This document shows, piece after piece, positions 1-5,444 of a DNA stretch of 5,507 nucleotides. The DNA comes from PSRF01 sp035457105 (GTDB taxonomy: Bacteria; Acidobacteriota; Blastocatellia; Pyrinomonadales; Pyrinomonadaceae): the NCBI GenBank assembly GCA_035457105.1, contig DATIBX010000647.1:1-5507 (forward strand), given 5' to 3'. A program made the position numbers and the translations under genes. Position 1 is the stretch's first letter. Each line of letters opens with the position of its first letter. Under the pieces are notes generated by a model that did not search any database, was not told the DNA's origin, and saw nothing but the letters and a program-made list of their open reading frames with translations.

Positions 1-115
1 CTTCGGGGTAATGGTGGTCAGATCCCATCGTGAAAGTCCCACCCGGAATCCAAACCATGGCCTTGGCAGGCGCTTTGCGGTGACTCTGCGGTTTGATCGA
101 AATTGGACTGCTCAT
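1..115 (-). CDS. Formylglycine-generating enzyme family (FGE-sulfatase / SUMF1-like) protein, N-terminal part only
   Basis: Reading leftward from an ATG at 115, 38 codons stay open to the window edge. The translation starts MSSPISIKPQ and then contains MVWIPGGTFTMGSD at residues 20-33, followed by HHYPE. The pattern [VW]-IPGGxFxMGSD with a following YPE is the characteristic opening of the FGE-sulfatase domain (PF03781), found in formylglycine-generating enzymes, which convert a sulfatase active-site cysteine to formylglycine, and in many relatives of other function. The start at 115 is supported by an AAGGTG Shine-Dalgarno at 126-121, five bases upstream; an internal ATG at 58 is the alternative. 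No signal peptide is visible in the short leader. The catalytic cysteines lie in the missing C-terminal part, so true oxidase activity cannot be judged. The gene is divergent from the ABC importer operon. Confidence 0.82.
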   Translation of the reverse strand, partial: MSSPISIKPQSHRKAPAKAMVWIPGGTFTMGSDHHYPE

Positions 116-120
116 CACAA

Positions 121-126
121 CACCTT
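121..126 (-). promoter_or_regulatory. Ribosome binding site of the FGE-like gene
   Basis: On the minus strand AAGGTG lies five bases before the ATG at 115. It is the reason for preferring that start over the internal ATG at 58. Confidence 0.5.
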
Positions 127-170
127 AAATGATTTTTTGGACTCTGTTAGCTGTGGATACGGTTCACACG

Positions 171-199
171 ATTGTACTCAATATAGTGCGAACTGATAA
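171..199 (-). promoter_or_regulatory. Candidate sigma-70 promoter for the FGE-like gene
   Basis: On the minus strand TTATCA (199-194, 4 of 6 matches to TTGACA) is followed after 17 bases by TACAAT (176-171, 5 of 6 matches to TATAAT). Transcription would start near 164 and give a leader of about 50 bases to the ATG at 115. This was judged by eye; no transcript data support it. Confidence 0.4.
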
Positions 200-237
200 C
201 TGTAAGAACTACCAGTTTGCTCAAATTACCACCCTCA

Positions 238-267
238 TTGTCAGCATCCATCCTTAGTTACTATTAT
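238..267 (+). promoter_or_regulatory. Candidate sigma-70 promoter for the ABC importer operon
   Basis: TTGTCA (238-243, 5 of 6) and TATTAT (262-267, 5 of 6) are separated by 18 bases. The predicted start is near 274, about 40 bases before the TTG start codon. It lies back to back with the minus-strand candidate at 171-199, so a regulator bound between them could affect both genes. I saw no clear operator palindrome there. Confidence 0.5.
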
Positions 268-302
268 CCGTGCTGCTCAACCGAAGCCAGCGGCTCATTA
301 TG

Positions 303-307
303 AGAGG
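303..307 (+). promoter_or_regulatory. Ribosome binding site that decides a TTG start
   Basis: AGAGG lies five bases before TTG at 313 and eight before a second TTG at 316. An in-frame TGA at 301-303 excludes any start further upstream, and the next residues form the signal peptide, so one of the two TTG codons must be used. The spacing slightly favours 316. Confidence 0.5.
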
Positions 308-312
308 CACCA

Positions 313-1824
313 TTGTTGAAACATCTTCTGCGAAGCTTACCCCTGATCTTGTGCATCTCTCTGATTCTCACGTCCGGTACGACATTTGGGCAGGAAGTCC
401 TGCGTTGGGGCGCCGATCCATCCGGCGGTGCGCCTTATGTCTTTACCGATCCTTCAGCACCTGATACCTACATTGGTTATGAAAAAGAGATGGTCGATGC
501 CCTGGCCGCTGCGATGGGTCGCAAAGCGGAGTTTGTTCCGAGCGACTGGGAGACACTTGTGTCTGCGCTTCAACGCCACTCATTCGACATTATTGTAAAT
601 GGCTTAGAACCGACCGGAGACCGAGCCCAACAAATACTCTTCAGCAAGCCTTACTATATCTTTCAGCTTCAACTAACGGTCAGGCGCGATGACGATCGCA
701 TCAAATCTCTTGCTGATTGCAAGAACAGAACTGTAGCGACCTTGGGAAATACAGCTGCCTCAAGATTGCTTGAACACGAGCAAATTCCTTTTCGCACTTA
801 CCAGGACCCGGTCGGCGCCTACCGCGATCTGGAGTTAAAAAGAATCGATGCCGTGCTCATGGATGTTCCCGCAGAAGCCTTTTACGCTCACAGCAATGCC
901 AAATTAAAACCCGCTGGTCCACCTTTCACTAAAGGTCTTTACGTCATCGGCCTCAGAAAAGGCGACGATGCATTAAAAGCCCAAATCGATGCTGCGATCG
1001 ACAAGATCATCGTTGCTGGAACGCTCGAGCAAATTCTTAAAAAATGGAACCTGTGGAACGAGGCACAAGTCGAATTCCAAACTCCCATCCGCAACGGAAC
1101 CGAGAACCAACTCCAGCAAGCCCCATACGACATGACGAACAGTTCGTTTAACTGGCGCGAAGCCATATTTCGCCTGACTCGAGCTGCGCTCGTTACTGTT
1201 TTGATTGCACTGGGATCCATGGTGATCGCAGTCGTACTCGGTTTACCGCTGGCAATCGGTCAATGGAAAGGACCGCTCCTGGTCCGGGCTTTATGCACTG
1301 CATATGTCGAGTTTTTCCGTGGCACTCCGGTACTGGTCCAATTGCTGTTTTTATACTTTGGCCTCCCGGTAATTGGTATCGCCATGCCAGGTTGGCTCAC
1401 CGCGCTGGTCGGTCTTGGCCTTAATTATGCAGCTTATGAGTCGCAGGTTTATCGAGCCTCGCTCGAAGCCATCCCCAAGGGTCAGTGGGAAGCATCGTAC
1501 CTTTTGGGCATGACGCCTCTGCTTGCATTTAGGCGCATCATTTTCCCTCAGGCGTTTCGGTTTGCCCTGCCACCAATGACTAATGACTTTGTTTCTTTGT
1601 TCAAGGATACATCCGTGGCGTTCGCGATATCAGTTTGGGAATTGGCGACCGCCTATCGTGAATTGGCAAATGCGTCCGGTCAGTTTCTGTTGCTCGGTGT
1701 CGTAGTCTCAGCATTCTATCTCGCGATGAGCTTACCAATGGCCCACCTGGCCCAACTGCTCGAACGTCGTTTAAGTGGACGAGGAGCAGAACCGGTTGAG
1801 GCGCAGAAGGGGGCCGTCGCATGA
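313..1824 (+). CDS. Polar amino acid ABC importer, fused substrate-binding protein and permease
   Basis: This 503-residue protein joins two importer subunits that are often separate. Residues 1-26 form a Sec signal peptide or anchor: LKHLLR, a hydrophobic run, then a possible cleavage after TFG. Cys14 is not in a good lipobox. Residues about 29-250 are a family-3 solute-binding domain (SBP_bac_3), with GYEKEMVDAL at 55-64, the ligand-binding Arg104 in EPTGDRAQQILFSKPYY, and IDAVLMD ending at Asp184. After a Gln/Asn-rich linker (about 255-282) comes a HisM/GlnP-type permease. It has YVEFFRGTPVLVQLLFLYFG at 331-350 and the EAA-loop region at about 383-421, where the ATPase docks (EASYLLGMTP, then IIFPQAFRFALPP). 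Hydrophobic spans lie near 287-316, 322-354, 361-378, 430-447 and 457-482. The start is TTG at 313 or 316. The stop overlaps the next gene by ATGA. The exact substrate cannot be read from sequence; glutamine, glutamate, arginine or cystine are all possible. Confidence 0.95.
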   Translation: MLKHLLRSLPLILCISLILTSGTTFGQEVLRWGADPSGGAPYVFTDPSAPDTYIGYEKEMVDALAAAMGRKAEFVPSDWETLVSALQRHSFDIIVNGLEPTGDRAQQILFSKPYYIFQLQLTVRRDDDRIKSLADCKNRTVATLGNTAASRLLEHEQIPFRTYQDPVGAYRDLELKRIDAVLMDVPAEAFYAHSNAKLKPAGPPFTKGLYVIGLRKGDDALKAQIDAAIDKIIVAGTLEQILKKWNLWNEAQVEFQTPIRNGTENQLQQAPYDMTNSSFNWREAIFRLTRAALVTVLIALGSMVIAVVLGLPLAIGQWKGPLLVRALCTAYVEFFRGTPVLVQLLFLYFGLPVIGIAMPGWLTALVGLGLNYAAYESQVYRASLEAIPKGQWEASYLLGMTPLLAFRRIIFPQAFRFALPPMTNDFVSLFKDTSVAFAISVWELATAYRELANASGQFLLLGVVVSAFYLAMSLPMAHLAQLLERRLSGRGAEPVEAQKGAVA

Positions 1825-2561
1825 TCAGAGTAACTGGATTAAAGAAACAGTTCCGAGGAAATCAGATTCTTCGCGGGATCGACTTCGAAGTGCCGCGCCA
1901 AACTGTGCTGGGAATAATTGGGGCTTCCGGCAGCGGTAAAACAACGCTTTTGCGTTGTTTGAACGGACTCGAAAAAATCGATGGTGGAGCGATTGAATGT
2001 GGCGACGTGAGGCTCTCGGCGGATCTCGGTCCAGGAGAATATCGCCGGCGGGTGAAGGCGATGCGCACCCAGGTCGGCACAGTCTTTCAACACTTCTACT
2101 TGTTCCCTCACCTCTCTGTCATGGGAAATGTGATTGAAGCCCCCGTCCATGTCGCTCACGAACCTAAAAGGAAAGCTGCTGACGAAGCGAAAGAACTACT
2201 CGAATCAGTAGGAATGAGTCACGCCATTGGTCGGTATCCAGAATCGTTGTCCGGAGGCGAACAACAACGTGTTGCGATTGCCCGTGCATTGGCGATGAGA
2301 CCGAGGGTAGTTCTTTTCGATGAGCCGACAAGCGCGCTCGATCCGCGGAGGATTCAGAGTCTACGGGCCCTGCTTCGAGAGTTCGTGGAACGCGATCACA
2401 CGATGATCATCATTTCTCACTCAATCGGTTTTTTAGGTGCGGTCTCCGACAACTTGCTTTACATGGAAGGAGGACTGGTTGTTGAGCATGGACCAACTAA
2501 GACCGTACTCGAGTCGCCCAGAGACTCACGCACAGAGGATTTTTTGAAACAGGCGGAATAG
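1821..2561 (+). CDS. Polar amino acid ABC importer, ATP-binding protein (GlnQ/HisP type)
   Basis: This 246-residue cytoplasmic ATPase powers the importer encoded just upstream. All catalytic motifs are intact: Walker A GASGSGKT at 34-41, Q-loop glutamine at 90 within VFQHFYLFPHLSVMGNV, signature LSGGEQQR at 143-150, Walker B VVLFDEPT at 163-170 with catalytic Glu168, D-loop SALD at 171-174, and switch His200. The VFQ-F-LFPH-NV pattern and the roughly 245-residue length are typical of the amino acid uptake subfamily. The usual THEMGF around the switch histidine is SHSIGF here, a mild deviation. The ATG overlaps the permease stop (ATGA), and AAGGGGG at 1807-1813 is a strong ribosome binding site seven bases upstream, so translation is probably coupled. 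One fusion protein and one ATPase would assemble as a symmetric 2+2 complex; this is inferred from the family. No clear terminator hairpin with a T-tract follows the gene. Confidence 0.96.
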   Translation: MIRVTGLKKQFRGNQILRGIDFEVPRQTVLGIIGASGSGKTTLLRCLNGLEKIDGGAIECGDVRLSADLGPGEYRRRVKAMRTQVGTVFQHFYLFPHLSVMGNVIEAPVHVAHEPKRKAADEAKELLESVGMSHAIGRYPESLSGGEQQRVAIARALAMRPRVVLFDEPTSALDPRRIQSLRALLREFVERDHTMIIISHSIGFLGAVSDNLLYMEGGLVVEHGPTKTVLESPRDSRTEDFLKQAE

Positions 2562-2675
2562 ATACTTTGAAATGGTCGAGACGAGGGAAATTTCAATGCA
2601 GATTGGGGGCAAGCCTGGGCATAAATCCTGTGGCATTAAGCCTTACGGTTCGCCAGGGCAAACCTCGGAATGATC

Positions 2676-3221
2676 TCACGCGTTCGACAGACCGAAATTC
2701 GTTAAGATGTACCGGTCAAAGTCGGATTTATTGAGGTTGACCTGAGTGATCTTGCCTCCGAGTACGAACCCCTTATTGAGATTAGAGACATTCAATGGAA
2801 CACAGCGAACGAAACTGACCTCCAGGCCAACAATCGCTTGAGGCAAGTAAAGCTGAACCTGCAGTCTTTGTGAGCCATCACAATATCGTTCGTCAATCTG
2901 TGTGGAGGGAAGGACTAAGGAAATACCGGCCGGAGATAGATCAAGTGTCTCGCCGAAGAAGATAAGCGACTGCGTGGTCTCGGTTTCGTCTACATCCAGA
3001 ATCGCGAGGGTAGCAGTCAGCTGTGCCTCACATCGGATGCGACGACGGGGCGTTTGCCGGCGCTCCACAGTAAGCTCATAGAGCCTGGGTCGTTTGCCAA
3101 TCTCCAGCAGATCATTGCTGCCCCAGGGCTTCTCGGAATCATTGTCAACGGTGAGGCCTCTCAACCGAAGTCCGTTGTTGGAAACAGGCCAGTAGTAGCA
3201 CGAAACGATAAATTTGTACAT
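2676..3221 (-). CDS. PilZ-domain protein (putative c-di-GMP receptor)
   Basis: The open frame encodes 181 residues. The PilZ c-di-GMP binding signature is present: RRQTPRRR with RxxxR at Arg55-Arg59, then the DxSxxG motif DLSPAGIS with Asp94, Ser96 and Gly99, at normal spacing. The following beta-rich stretch (118-161, ending GFVLGGKITQ) fits the rest of the barrel. PilZ proteins bind c-di-GMP and act on motility, secretion or polysaccharide synthesis; the partner here is unknown. The ATG at 3221 has no convincing ribosome binding site. The first 51 residues are not PilZ-like, so the true start may be GTG at 3068 (MERRQTPRRR...), giving a 130-residue protein in line with common small PilZ proteins. 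The gene converges on the importer operon with a 114-bp gap. Confidence 0.83.
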   Translation of the reverse strand: MYKFIVSCYYWPVSNNGLRLRGLTVDNDSEKPWGSNDLLEIGKRPRLYELTVERRQTPRRRIRCEAQLTATLAILDVDETETTQSLIFFGETLDLSPAGISLVLPSTQIDERYCDGSQRLQVQLYLPQAIVGLEVSFVRCVPLNVSNLNKGFVLGGKITQVNLNKSDFDRYILTNFGLSNA

Positions 3222-3464
3222 TTTAGGGGAGTTTTTTGGCTCTCGTTTCCGAATGTTCTTATCCAGGACCTGGGGCTACCAAACGCGCCTTCAAAAAAGA
3301 CTGGTGCCTTACATCTCGAATGCGGCTGCGATTCAGGACCTAAGCCTTACGATTATTCGTTTTCTGTCATTATCGTTATATGGAGAATCCGCCTGTTATT
3401 CCCATTTTGTCTTTTCCAACACATTACACAGTTGGCTGATGCTTCAATTCTTCCGCCTGGCCCA

Positions 3465-3591
3465 TTCTCATTCTCCCCAAGCTTCAGCTTGAGCTGAAGA
3501 GACGCCTGTCAGAAGTAGTCAACCGTTAAAACGGTTACGGAGAATCGATCTGCAGCACTAACCGCAAGCTGAAGTTTGGGGAGAATGAGAA
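3465..3591. repeat. 127-bp REP/MITE-like element with 27-bp terminal inverted repeats
   Basis: The left arm 3465-3491 (begins TTCTCATTCTCCCCAA, ends CTTCAGCTTG) and the right arm 3565-3591 (begins CAAGCTGAAG, ends TTGGGGAGAATGAGAA) are reverse complements over 27 positions with one mismatch. Inside are two further hairpins: 3482-3499 (CTTCAGC, loop TTGA, GCTGAAG) and 3521-3536 (AACCGTTAAAACGGTT). The element has no coding capacity and I see no clear target-site duplication. Short palindromes of the type AACCGT-TAAA-ACGGTT resemble repetitive extragenic palindromes mobilised by RAYT-type transposases. That link is inferred, because copy number cannot be seen in one window. Confidence 0.7.
3521..3536. 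repeat. Small perfect hairpin AACCGTTAAAACGGTT inside the element
   Basis: A 16-base palindrome with a 6- to 7-bp stem and an AT-only loop sits in the middle of the inverted-repeat element. There is no T-tract after it (ACGGAG follows), so it is not an intrinsic terminator. It could be the core palindrome of a REP sequence. Confidence 0.5.
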
Positions 3592-3770
3592 GGTCGAGAC
3601 CCACACAATCTCTACACCTGACCCATGACCCACCCATGCTTTGTGCGCTGACGAATTGTCACATTCCTTTAAAATATAGACCACTCGCGGCGATCCAATT
3701 ACCAAGTTGAGGTAGAATTGCTCATCTCTCCATTAAATCCCCGTTCTTCCCCCTGGCTGTAAAACTTCCA

Positions 3771-3777
3771 AAGGAGA
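3771..3777 (+). promoter_or_regulatory. Ribosome binding site fixing a GTG start
   Basis: AAGGAGA, close to the ideal Shine-Dalgarno, lies nine bases before GTG at 3787. It is strong support that the basic small protein begins at this non-ATG codon and is translated. Confidence 0.75.
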
Positions 3778-3786
3778 CTTACAGAA

Positions 3787-4239
3787 GTGCCAGAGAAAGA
3801 AACTCTTAAACGCGCTGCAGAAGACAAACGAGAAGGTAAATCACCAAGCACTCAAGCTGGCGAGTTTGTACACGAAGAGATTGAGCACATCCGAGAGGGA
3901 AAACACGGCGCGCGCTCAACCAAACAGGCCATCGCGATCGGTCTTTCCAAAGCGAGGCGCGCCGGTGTCGATTTACCACCACCCGAACCGGGAACGACTT
4001 CAGAATCAACTCGCAAGCAAGCAAAACGTGAGCTAAAGAAAGCAAAGTCGGGGTCGCGCTCAAAGAATGCAAAATCTACCAAGCGTTCCCGAGCCGTTCG
4101 CGCGGCTCTTAAACGAGAAGGTCGAAGTGCGGCTTCAAAAACGGCCCTTTCTCGACAGGCCAAAAGCGCGGCCAAGCGTCGCACTGCCGCTTCGCGCTCG
4201 AGATCGGCAAAGAAGGCGGCAGCCACCAGAAAGAAGTGA
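3787..4239 (+). CDS. Small DUF6496-like protein with histone-H1-like basic tail
   Basis: This 150-residue protein has two parts. Residues 1-62 (PEKETLKRAAEDKREGKSP, then EFVHEEIEHIREGKHGARSTKQAIAIGLSKARRAGV) match what I recall of DUF6496, a small domain of unknown function marked by KQAIAIGLSKARRAG. After a Pro-rich joint (63-70), residues 76-150 are a low-complexity tail with 30 Lys or Arg in 75 positions, mixed with Ala and Ser (for example AASRSRSAKKAAATRKK). Such tails occur in bacterial histone-H1-like and HU-tail proteins and bind nucleic acid non-specifically, so a cytoplasmic DNA-associated role is inferred. The start is GTG with a near-ideal ribosome binding site. Its stop overlaps the DinB-family gene (GTGA), implying co-translation. 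The tail alone would give spurious similarity to any basic protein, so only the head is informative. Confidence 0.83.
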   Translation: MPEKETLKRAAEDKREGKSPSTQAGEFVHEEIEHIREGKHGARSTKQAIAIGLSKARRAGVDLPPPEPGTTSESTRKQAKRELKKAKSGSRSKNAKSTKRSRAVRAALKREGRSAASKTALSRQAKSAAKRRTAASRSRSAKKAAATRKK

Positions 4240-4730
4240 TCAAACCGAAAGCTATGAATGATAAAGATCAGCACAATACTGCACTGCGAGAACATCTACT
4301 CTATTTAATCCGTGGAGGTGGCGCACACTTGTCCTTTGATGATCTGGCAGATGAATTTCCCGCTGAGCTGAGTGGGCGTAAAGTTGACGGTTTACCTTAC
4401 ACCGCCTGGCAAGTGTTGGAGCACATGCGGATTGCGCAATGGGACATTTTGGAATTTTCGAAAAATAAGGATCACGTTTCGCCGGATTTTCCTTCCGGTT
4501 ACTGGCCGGAACAACCTGGTAGTCAACAACAGTGGAAAGAAACGGTTAAGAAGTTCCGCGCGGACCAGAAAGCGTTTGAGCAATTAGTCGCGGATCCGGA
4601 GAGTGACTTGTTCAGAAATATCCCTCACGGTGAGGGGCAAACAATTCTTCGCGAGGCACTGCTAGTCGCGGACCATAACGCTTATCACTTGGGGGTGTTG
4701 GCGGTGATTCGCAGGTTATTGCAGGCTTGA
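4236..4730 (+). CDS. DinB-superfamily protein (putative metal-dependent four-helix bundle)
   Basis: This 164-residue protein (158 from the alternative ATG at 4254) is a mostly helical domain of normal DinB size. The three histidines expected to bind a divalent metal are visible: His63 in WQVLEHMRIAQWD, and His147 and His151 in VADHNAYHLGVL, the usual HxxxH pair on the last helix. The intervening WPEQP and WKETVKKFRADQKAF segments fit the loop and third helix. DinB relatives include DNA-damage-induced proteins of unknown activity and thiol transferases using bacillithiol or mycothiol, so the reaction cannot be assigned; it is not the DinB polymerase IV. The gene overlaps the basic-tail gene at a GTGA junction. 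Either GTG 4236 or ATG 4254 may be used, and neither has a strong separate ribosome binding site, consistent with coupling. Confidence 0.88.
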   Translation: MIKPKAMNDKDQHNTALREHLLYLIRGGGAHLSFDDLADEFPAELSGRKVDGLPYTAWQVLEHMRIAQWDILEFSKNKDHVSPDFPSGYWPEQPGSQQQWKETVKKFRADQKAFEQLVADPESDLFRNIPHGEGQTILREALLVADHNAYHLGVLAVIRRLLQA

Positions 4731-5171
4731 TCAACTGTCCTGAGTGGAAGTGTCGCCGGGCTGAGCTTGAGTCGCAAGCATGGCGAGTAGTTTTTGGCGA
4801 ACTGAATCTGAAAGGTCGACGAAGCGAACACCAAAGCCAAATTGGGGTGTATGGTGAGCGATCTCTCCAGTGAGCTCCAACCACTCTCCATCCGGCAGTT
4901 GCATATTGAAGTGGATGACTTCTCCGACGTAGGCTTCGCAGAGAGAGTCGATATAGCATCCACCTTCGGAGAGGTCTGTGATGCGGGCGGTGTATTTGCC
5001 CATCGTGCCATCCCAAACGGCATCCAAACAGACCTCAATGCGATCTTCTTCTCTTCGTTCTGCCATCTTTTTCAAGCCAAGTGAGCTGACATGATTGAGT
5101 GGGCGGTCGTAACTCATCGAGCAGTTTACCACAGATACTTTGTTACCAGAATGATGGAGTGTTAAGAGCAT
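4731..5171 (-). CDS. Short PilZ-domain protein (putative c-di-GMP receptor)
   Basis: The frame encodes 146 residues, but the conserved part begins at residue 36 (MAERREEDRIEV, ATG at 5066), giving a 111-residue single-domain PilZ protein. The RxxxR motif is Arg40-Arg44. DxSxxG is DLSEGG with Asp66, Ser68 and Gly71, followed by CYIDS, and a late GFGVRFVDL strand closes the barrel. Both ligand-binding motifs are intact, so c-di-GMP binding is likely. The upstream 35 residues (starts at 5171 or 5117) look unlike a domain, but none of the three starts has a good ribosome binding site. The C-terminus is a short polar tail (QAQPGDTSTQDS). The gene ends head-on against the DinB-family gene with no intergenic base. 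It is only weakly similar to the other PilZ protein in this window outside the motifs, so a recent duplication is unlikely. Confidence 0.87.
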   Translation of the reverse strand: MLLTLHHSGNKVSVVNCSMSYDRPLNHVSSLGLKKMAERREEDRIEVCLDAVWDGTMGKYTARITDLSEGGCYIDSLCEAYVGEVIHFNMQLPDGEWLELTGEIAHHTPQFGFGVRFVDLSDSVRQKLLAMLATQAQPGDTSTQDS

Positions 5172-5201
5172 ATTTGCAACTCACTAGAATCCCGCAGTCA
5201 G

Positions 5202-5390
5202 GAAGGGTGGCAGAGCGGCAACACTCTCAACATCCAGACTCGAACCTAGCGACGCCCCCGCTCTTTATTCCCCCAATGGACCAGGCTTCCAAACATTCTC
5301 TTTTGATAGTTTTGCTAGTAGGGGAGTCTGCGGGGGCGTCGCTGGATCAGCCTAAGGAAGTTGAATGTATGCGCCGCTCTGCCACCCTTC
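5202..5390. repeat. 189-bp long imperfect inverted repeat with tRNA-Ser-like ends
   Basis: The outer arms are perfect over 18 bp: GAAGGGTGGCAGAGCGGC at 5202-5219 and its reverse complement at 5373-5390. With a one-base register shift the pairing continues in blocks: 5227-5231 with 5360-5364 (TCAAC/GTTGA), 5233-5235 with 5356-5358, and a perfect 14-bp inner arm, AGCGACGCCCCCGC at 5248-5261 with 5330-5343. A final CCCC/GGGG pairing near 5270 and 5321 closes a loop of about 45 bases. The outer arm reads like the acceptor and D-arm start of a bacterial serine tRNA (GGAAGGGTGGCAGAGCGG), and the minus strand at 5247-5238 gives a T-loop-like GGTTCGAGTC. No anticodon arm or cloverleaf can be closed on either strand, so it is not an intact tRNA. 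There is no coding content and no obvious flanking duplication. Confidence 0.75.
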
Positions 5391-5444
5391 TATGAAGCCG
5401 GGTCGTGTCAAGTGAGAATTCGGTTGATTGGTTCGACCTTCTAT

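Larger units (their letters stand above)
3222..3786. other. 565-bp non-coding stretch between PilZ gene and DUF6496-like gene
   Basis: No coding frame here gives a recognisable or protein-like product; two plus-strand frames entering from 3054 and 3214 look random. The stretch should contain the promoters of the two genes diverging from it, but I could not find a well-spaced -35/-10 pair for either. TTGTCA at 3656-3661 and TATAGA at 3675-3680 are only 13 bases apart, and TTGAGG at 3707-3712 with CATTAA at 3731-3736 is weak. Its main content is the inverted-repeat element at 3465-3591. Confidence 0.6.

Noticed and set aside
11..196. Plus-strand open frame of 61 codons at the left end
   Set aside because: It is antisense to the FGE-like N-terminus, lacks a domain and crosses the divergent promoter region.
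2574..2582. GGTCGAGAC, repeated at 3592-3600 beside the inverted-repeat element
   Set aside because: A nine-base match at unrelated positions in 5.5 kb is not enough to suggest a shared site.
2647..2664. Possible terminator hairpin (GGTT...AACC) after the importer operon
   Set aside because: The stem is only four base pairs plus a weak inner helix and no T-tract follows on either strand.
3054..3497. Plus-strand open frame of 147 codons
   Set aside because: It is largely antisense to the PilZ gene and then runs through intergenic and repeat sequence; the product shows no recognisable domain and no ribosome binding site was found.
3852..4295. Minus-strand open frame of 147 codons across the basic-protein gene
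   Set aside because: It is a shadow of the Lys/Arg/Ala-rich plus-strand gene, which has a near-ideal ribosome binding site and a family-like head.
5201..5290. Intact serine tRNA gene
   Set aside because: The first 19 bases fit tRNA-Ser, but no anticodon stem, variable arm or T-arm in the right order follows on either strand and no matching CCA-type 3' end is present.
5225..5366. Integron attC-type site (GTTGAAT at 5360-5366 fits GTTRRRY, with CTCAAC on the other side)
   Set aside because: The conserved core boxes should lie at the outer ends of the palindrome; here they sit inside 18-bp outer arms, and no integrase or gene cassette is present.
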